Below are positions 5,471-5,676 of a stretch of 5,676 nt of DNA, one piece after another. The position numbers were made by a program, and so were the translations under genes. This DNA is from UMGS1519 sp963621885. GTDB lineage: Bacteria; Actinomycetota; Coriobacteriia; Coriobacteriales; Eggerthellaceae. Within the stretch, counting starts at the first letter, position 1. Each line of letters starts with the position of its first letter. Where the stretch lies: the NCBI GenBank assembly GCA_963621885.1, contig CAVFFT010000070.1, positions 1-5,676 of the forward strand, written 5' to 3'. Under the pieces are notes generated by a model. The model searched no databases. It was not told where the DNA came from and saw nothing but the letters and a program-made list of their open reading frames with translations.

Positions 5471-5676
5471 TTAGACCAGCCAGACGAAACGGACCATCAG
5501 GTAGATCGCGGAGATGACGATGGAGACGATCATCAGCGGGAAACCGATCTTCAGGAAGTCCATGAAGGTGATGGGGTAACCCTGTCGCGTCGAGATGCCA
5601 GAAAGCACCACGTTCGCGGAAGCGCCGATGAGCGTGCCGTTGCCGCCGAGGCAGGCGCCGAGCGAGAGTGCCCACC
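5471..5676 (-). CDS. ArsB/NhaD- or SLC13-type membrane transporter, C-terminal fragment (5' end cut by window edge)
   Basis: Only the last 67 residues and the TAA stop (5473-5471) are in the window; most of the protein lies beyond position 5676. The fragment holds the motif LGACLGGNGTLIGASANVV (about 5-23), a signature I recognise from the ion-transporter superfamily that includes ArsB, NhaD and the OCA2 P protein. It is followed by a short linker (SGISTRQGYPITF), an amphipathic FMDFLKIGFP, and a final hydrophobic segment of about 20 residues ending MVRFVWLV. It would sit in the cytoplasmic membrane and carry anions, arsenite, Na+/H+ or dicarboxylates; the fragment does not decide which. It has its own terminator, so it belongs to a separate transcription unit from the SepIVA-like gene. 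Confidence 0.88.
   Translation of the reverse strand, partial: WALSLGACLGGNGTLIGASANVVLSGISTRQGYPITFMDFLKIGFPLMIVSIVISAIYLMVRFVWLV

Noticed and set aside
5307..5675. A 122-codon minus-strand frame over the transporter end
   Set aside because: It is out of frame with the transporter, whose reading frame holds a clear family motif, and it runs through the intrinsic terminator. It is Arg/His-rich shadow sequence.
1..5676. Search for a mobile element, CRISPR array, toxin-antitoxin or defence module
   Set aside because: No direct repeat array, transposase, integrase, attachment site or small two-gene module is seen. The gene content and composition are uniform housekeeping.

Overview
The window is a GC-rich bacterial chromosome segment in which every supported gene lies on the minus strand, so transcription runs from high to low coordinates. 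The gene order (SepIVA-like coiled-coil protein, YceD/DUF177, L32, PlsX, RNase III, SMC) points to an actinomycetote. It shares the sepIVA-DUF177-rnc-smc backbone known from mycobacteria, but has rpmF and plsX inserted. The protein sequences look most like Coriobacteriia (Eggerthellaceae-like). That assignment is recalled from family knowledge and has not been searched.

Layout in transcription order: (1) 5676-5471, the C-terminal 67 residues of an ArsB/NhaD- or SLC13-type membrane transporter, closed by a strong intrinsic terminator at 5447-5418. (2) 5470-5217, a 254-bp regulatory gap with two inverted repeats and an extended -10 promoter. (3) 5216-4731, a SepIVA/DivIVA-like coiled-coil protein, whose stop overlaps the GTG start of (4) 4731-4171, a YceD/DUF177 protein. 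(5) A 144-bp gap with a good promoter feeding rpmF (4026-3847), closed by its own terminator (3815-3786). (6) A 251-bp gap with a perfect TATAAT box leading into plsX (3595-2579), rnc (2574-1444) and smc (1437 to beyond position 1). These last three genes are separated by 4 and 6 bp and form one operon.

The genes belong to growth-linked housekeeping: septal or envelope growth (SepIVA-like), large-subunit ribosome biogenesis (YceD, L32), phospholipid synthesis (PlsX), RNA processing (RNase III) and chromosome segregation (SMC). Terminators and promoters divide them into at least three transcription units rather than one long operon.

I see no mobile element, CRISPR array, tRNA or rRNA, and no evidence for a new defence or metabolic system. 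The most unusual points are the RNase III protein, which carries a basic then Ala-rich C-terminal tail of about 145 residues and Asn in place of a metal-binding Asp; the short SepIVA-like protein coupled to YceD; the direct plsX-rnc junction without fabD/fabG/acpP; and inverted repeats placed on the plsX and rpmF promoters.
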